Shown here in pieces: positions 62,245 to 64,000 of a stretch of DNA of 64,000 nucleotides; positions within the stretch are counted from its first letter, which is position 1; each line of letters starts with the position of its first letter. Location: NCBI RefSeq assembly GCF_902806685.2, contig NC_048538.1, forward strand, positions 806,001-870,000, in the 5' to 3' direction. Position numbers and translations under genes: made by a program. The notes beneath the pieces were generated by a model. The model saw nothing but the letters and a program-made list of their open reading frames with translations, searched no databases and was not told the origin of the DNA. The stretch is from Maniola hyperantus (Eukaryota > Arthropoda > Insecta > Lepidoptera > Nymphalidae).

Positions 62245-62464
62245 TCTGAATATATAAAAGGAAAAGGTGAATGACTGACTAACTGATCTATCAACGCACA
62301 GCTCAAACTACTGGACTGATCAGGCTGAAATTTGGCATGCAGATAGCTATTATGACGTAGGCATGCGCTAAGAAAGGATTTTTAAAAATTCAACCCCTAA
62401 GGGGGTAAAATAGAGGTTTGAAATTTGTATAGTCCACGCGAACGAAGTCACGAGCATGAGCTAG
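62245..62464 (+). mobile_element. Hel-B, full length, exact A|T ends
   Basis: A|TCTGAATATATAAAAGG to CTAG|T. 220 bp, a good reference copy for the family; hairpin CGCGAACGAAGTCACG is slightly weakened. Confidence 0.9.
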
Positions 62465-62539
62465 TAGTGTATAAAAACCCTTTAAAAATAAAGATATAAA
62501 AATAAAAAATTGTCCTTGGGTGGAGGGAAAATGGGAACC

Positions 62540-62683
62540 TCGTCATCACTAACCCATCGCTACACCGGCTCATTACTGAGCACAGGTCTTTCAAAATGAG
62601 GAAGGTTTGGGCCATAGTACACCACGCTGGCCAAGTGCGGATTGTCAGACTTCACACACCTTTGAGAACATTATGGAGATCAA
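62540..62683 (-). mobile_element. SE SINE 3' part
   Basis: CTCGTCATCACTAACCCATC to TTTGAGAACATTATGGAGA; head missing. Confidence 0.7.
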
Positions 62684-62685
62684 TT

Positions 62686-62745
62686 TATCAGTAGAAAACA
62701 AGAAATACGGTTTTTGGGGCACTTAATAAATTGTCCTTGGGTGAA
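62686..62745 (+). repeat. Direct repeat, copy 2
   Basis: TTTATCAGTAGAAAACAAGA to TTGTCCTTGGGTGAAGGG. Copy 1 and the piece at 62503-62531 make it likely that a segment holding Hel-B and SE lies between duplicated sequence. Confidence 0.75.
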
Positions 62746-63053
62746 GGGAAAAAGTGTATAAAGTGAGCCGCCAATAACATTATAGTGTGGGGTTTATGGT
62801 GACGCCCTTGACTGGTGGCGACGGGTTTTATTGACTGGAGTGTACACACGGACCGAAATCCAGGACGGCCCCGCGATCTACAATCTGCAAAAAACAAGCA
62901 ATTTAAAAAGTTTTCAAATGCAGGGCTTCATCGCACATATTAAAATCCGCCATTTTGATTTTTTAAGAATTATATGTACTGACAACCGCGAGACGACGAT
63001 CATCAAGACGAATCTGGTGACGTATCATTTATCAAAATCTGTTAAGCTTCAAT
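62746..63053. other. No gene seen
   Basis: Frames 62688-62897 (-) and 62831-63079 (+) carry no motif. Confidence 0.45.
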
Positions 63054-63176
63054 ATTATAGAGAACTCTCAGGCATGTAGGTTTCCTCACAATGTTTTCCT
63101 GCACCATTAAAACAATTTATATTCAATTACTTAAAACGAATATAAATCCGAAAAGTTAGAGGTGTGTGTCCGGGCT
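63054..63176 (-). mobile_element. SE SINE, middle part
   Basis: ATTATAGAGAACTCTCAGGC to AGTTAGAGGTGTGTGTCCGG; stops at the B box, head missing. Confidence 0.75.
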
Positions 63177-63923
63177 AATTTAGGTGGCATTGTATAATAG
63201 AGGCATTGATGTACCAGAGGCGGCCGTTATATTGACGTGTTTTTTATCAAATCGTCGAAGTATACTATTTTTGTTTTAAATTTATTACTCATACCTATAA
63301 ACAGATCTTTAGACTAACTGAATCAACGACAATCTTCAATGTGATTATAAATAACAGCTACCAAGCAATGGTTGAACTCCATGTCATTAAGAAAGTCATA
63401 AGATCCACTAATTTATAAACCACATCTTCTGATCCACTAACCAGCCACGATCCAATAATGTAATCGGGCATCAATCAATTACGTTTTAATCATAGCAGCA
63501 TATGATAGCGTTTAAATTACCACCGGGCAGTGCTCGGGCTATTAAAGCGACGTGTATTTCCAATATATCATGCGTTTTATTGAGTAGCTTGAGTTAAAGA
63601 TAAGATTTACGTTAAGTGTGCGTAATAGCGCTATTTGTTTGAATAATTTATGTTATTAACCGCAATAATGACGAATATTTGACGCAGTCTTAATGAAAAT
63701 AGGTTAAGTGGAACCGGTATTACAAAATATGTTAACAGATTCCTAAGCGGTTACTCTTTCTACCCAATATCCTACAAAAATGCTAAATCATCTAAATTGC
63801 TTGTCAGTTAGTTGGTATGCTATTATATTAGTCGCCCATTAGAAAATTAAGTATAATGTAGAAATCAATATAATTGTTTATTCATGGTTAGAACGTTCGT
63901 ATATTATAGTTATCTATATTCAA
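63177..63923. other. AT-rich, no gene seen
   Basis: About 750 bp without a recognised family. Confidence 0.5.
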
Positions 63924-64000
63924 GTCATGATAGCCTAGTGGATAAGACATCTGAATTCTATTCGGGAGGTTAGGGGTTCGATCCCGGGCACGCAACTCTA
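63924..64000 (+). mobile_element. SE SINE head, cut by window end
   Basis: TCATGATAGCCTAGTGGATA (A box) and GGTTCGATCCCGGGC (B box), then CACGCAACTCTA; continues beyond the window. Confidence 0.85.

Overview
This 64-kb window reads as non-coding DNA from a moth or butterfly (Lepidoptera). It is AT-rich. No reading frame holds a convincing host exon, there is no real tRNA or rRNA gene, and a large share of the bases falls into interspersed repeats that recur within the window. The Lepidoptera call is an inference. It rests on the repeat families: short Helitron-like elements of the Lep1 type, tRNA-derived SINEs, RTE- and R1-type LINE remnants, and the family with ends GGGTTCCGTAC/GTACGGAACCC. 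Every protein fragment I can place belongs to a retrotransposon. Whether the window is intergenic or lies in a large intron cannot be decided from it alone.

Family names used below are local labels. Hel-A, Hel-B and Hel-L are Helitron-like elements with 5' TC, a short 3' hairpin, 3' CTAG and an A|T target. S1, SE, SG and SH are tRNA-derived SINEs. TE-C is a ~430-bp element with a terminal GGGTTCCGT hairpin and repeated decoy ORFs. TE-D is a long fold-back element of ~660-690 bp. MITE-M, N, O, Q, S, U and others are short inverted-repeat elements. LINE-J and LINE-K are LINE 3' ends, and there are RTE C-terminal fragments, an R1-like pair and a CR1/Jockey-like C-terminus.

Layout: 0-8 kb holds S1, Hel, MITE-U/M/O/S and two RTE-type tails. 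8-17 kb is sparser, with MITE-Q, a TTAA-flanked element (11.2-11.6 kb), an insertion with a 17-bp target duplication (11.96 kb), inverted RTE pieces (12.6-13.1 kb) and TE-C. 17-26 kb holds a perfect 76-bp fold-back, SG/SH/SE, TE-D and two TE-C copies. 26-33 kb is the most structured part: a palindromic GGGGATT cluster, MITE-N/O, a duplicated TATA+initiator promoter-like unit (27.9-28.7 kb), a 322-bp inverted-repeat element, a fold-back LINE/MITE-S complex, and TE-D inside Hel-B. 33-44 kb holds nested TE-C copies, an 80-bp-arm palindrome and S1/SE copies. 44-50 kb holds several perfect small palindromes and a GC-rich R1-like pair carrying a hAT MITE with an exact 8-bp target duplication. 50-64 kb holds Hel, TE-C, nested palindromes at 55.0-55.5 kb, a triple hairpin-bearing tandem repeat at 60.1-60.5 kb, and SE fragments to the end.

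I found no multi-gene system. The strongest unexplained signals are the twin core-promoter units at 28 kb, the three-fold hairpin tandem repeat at 60 kb, the motif-array element at 30.6 kb, and the set of long near-perfect inverted repeats. The family assignments come from memory and within-window comparison; no database search was possible.
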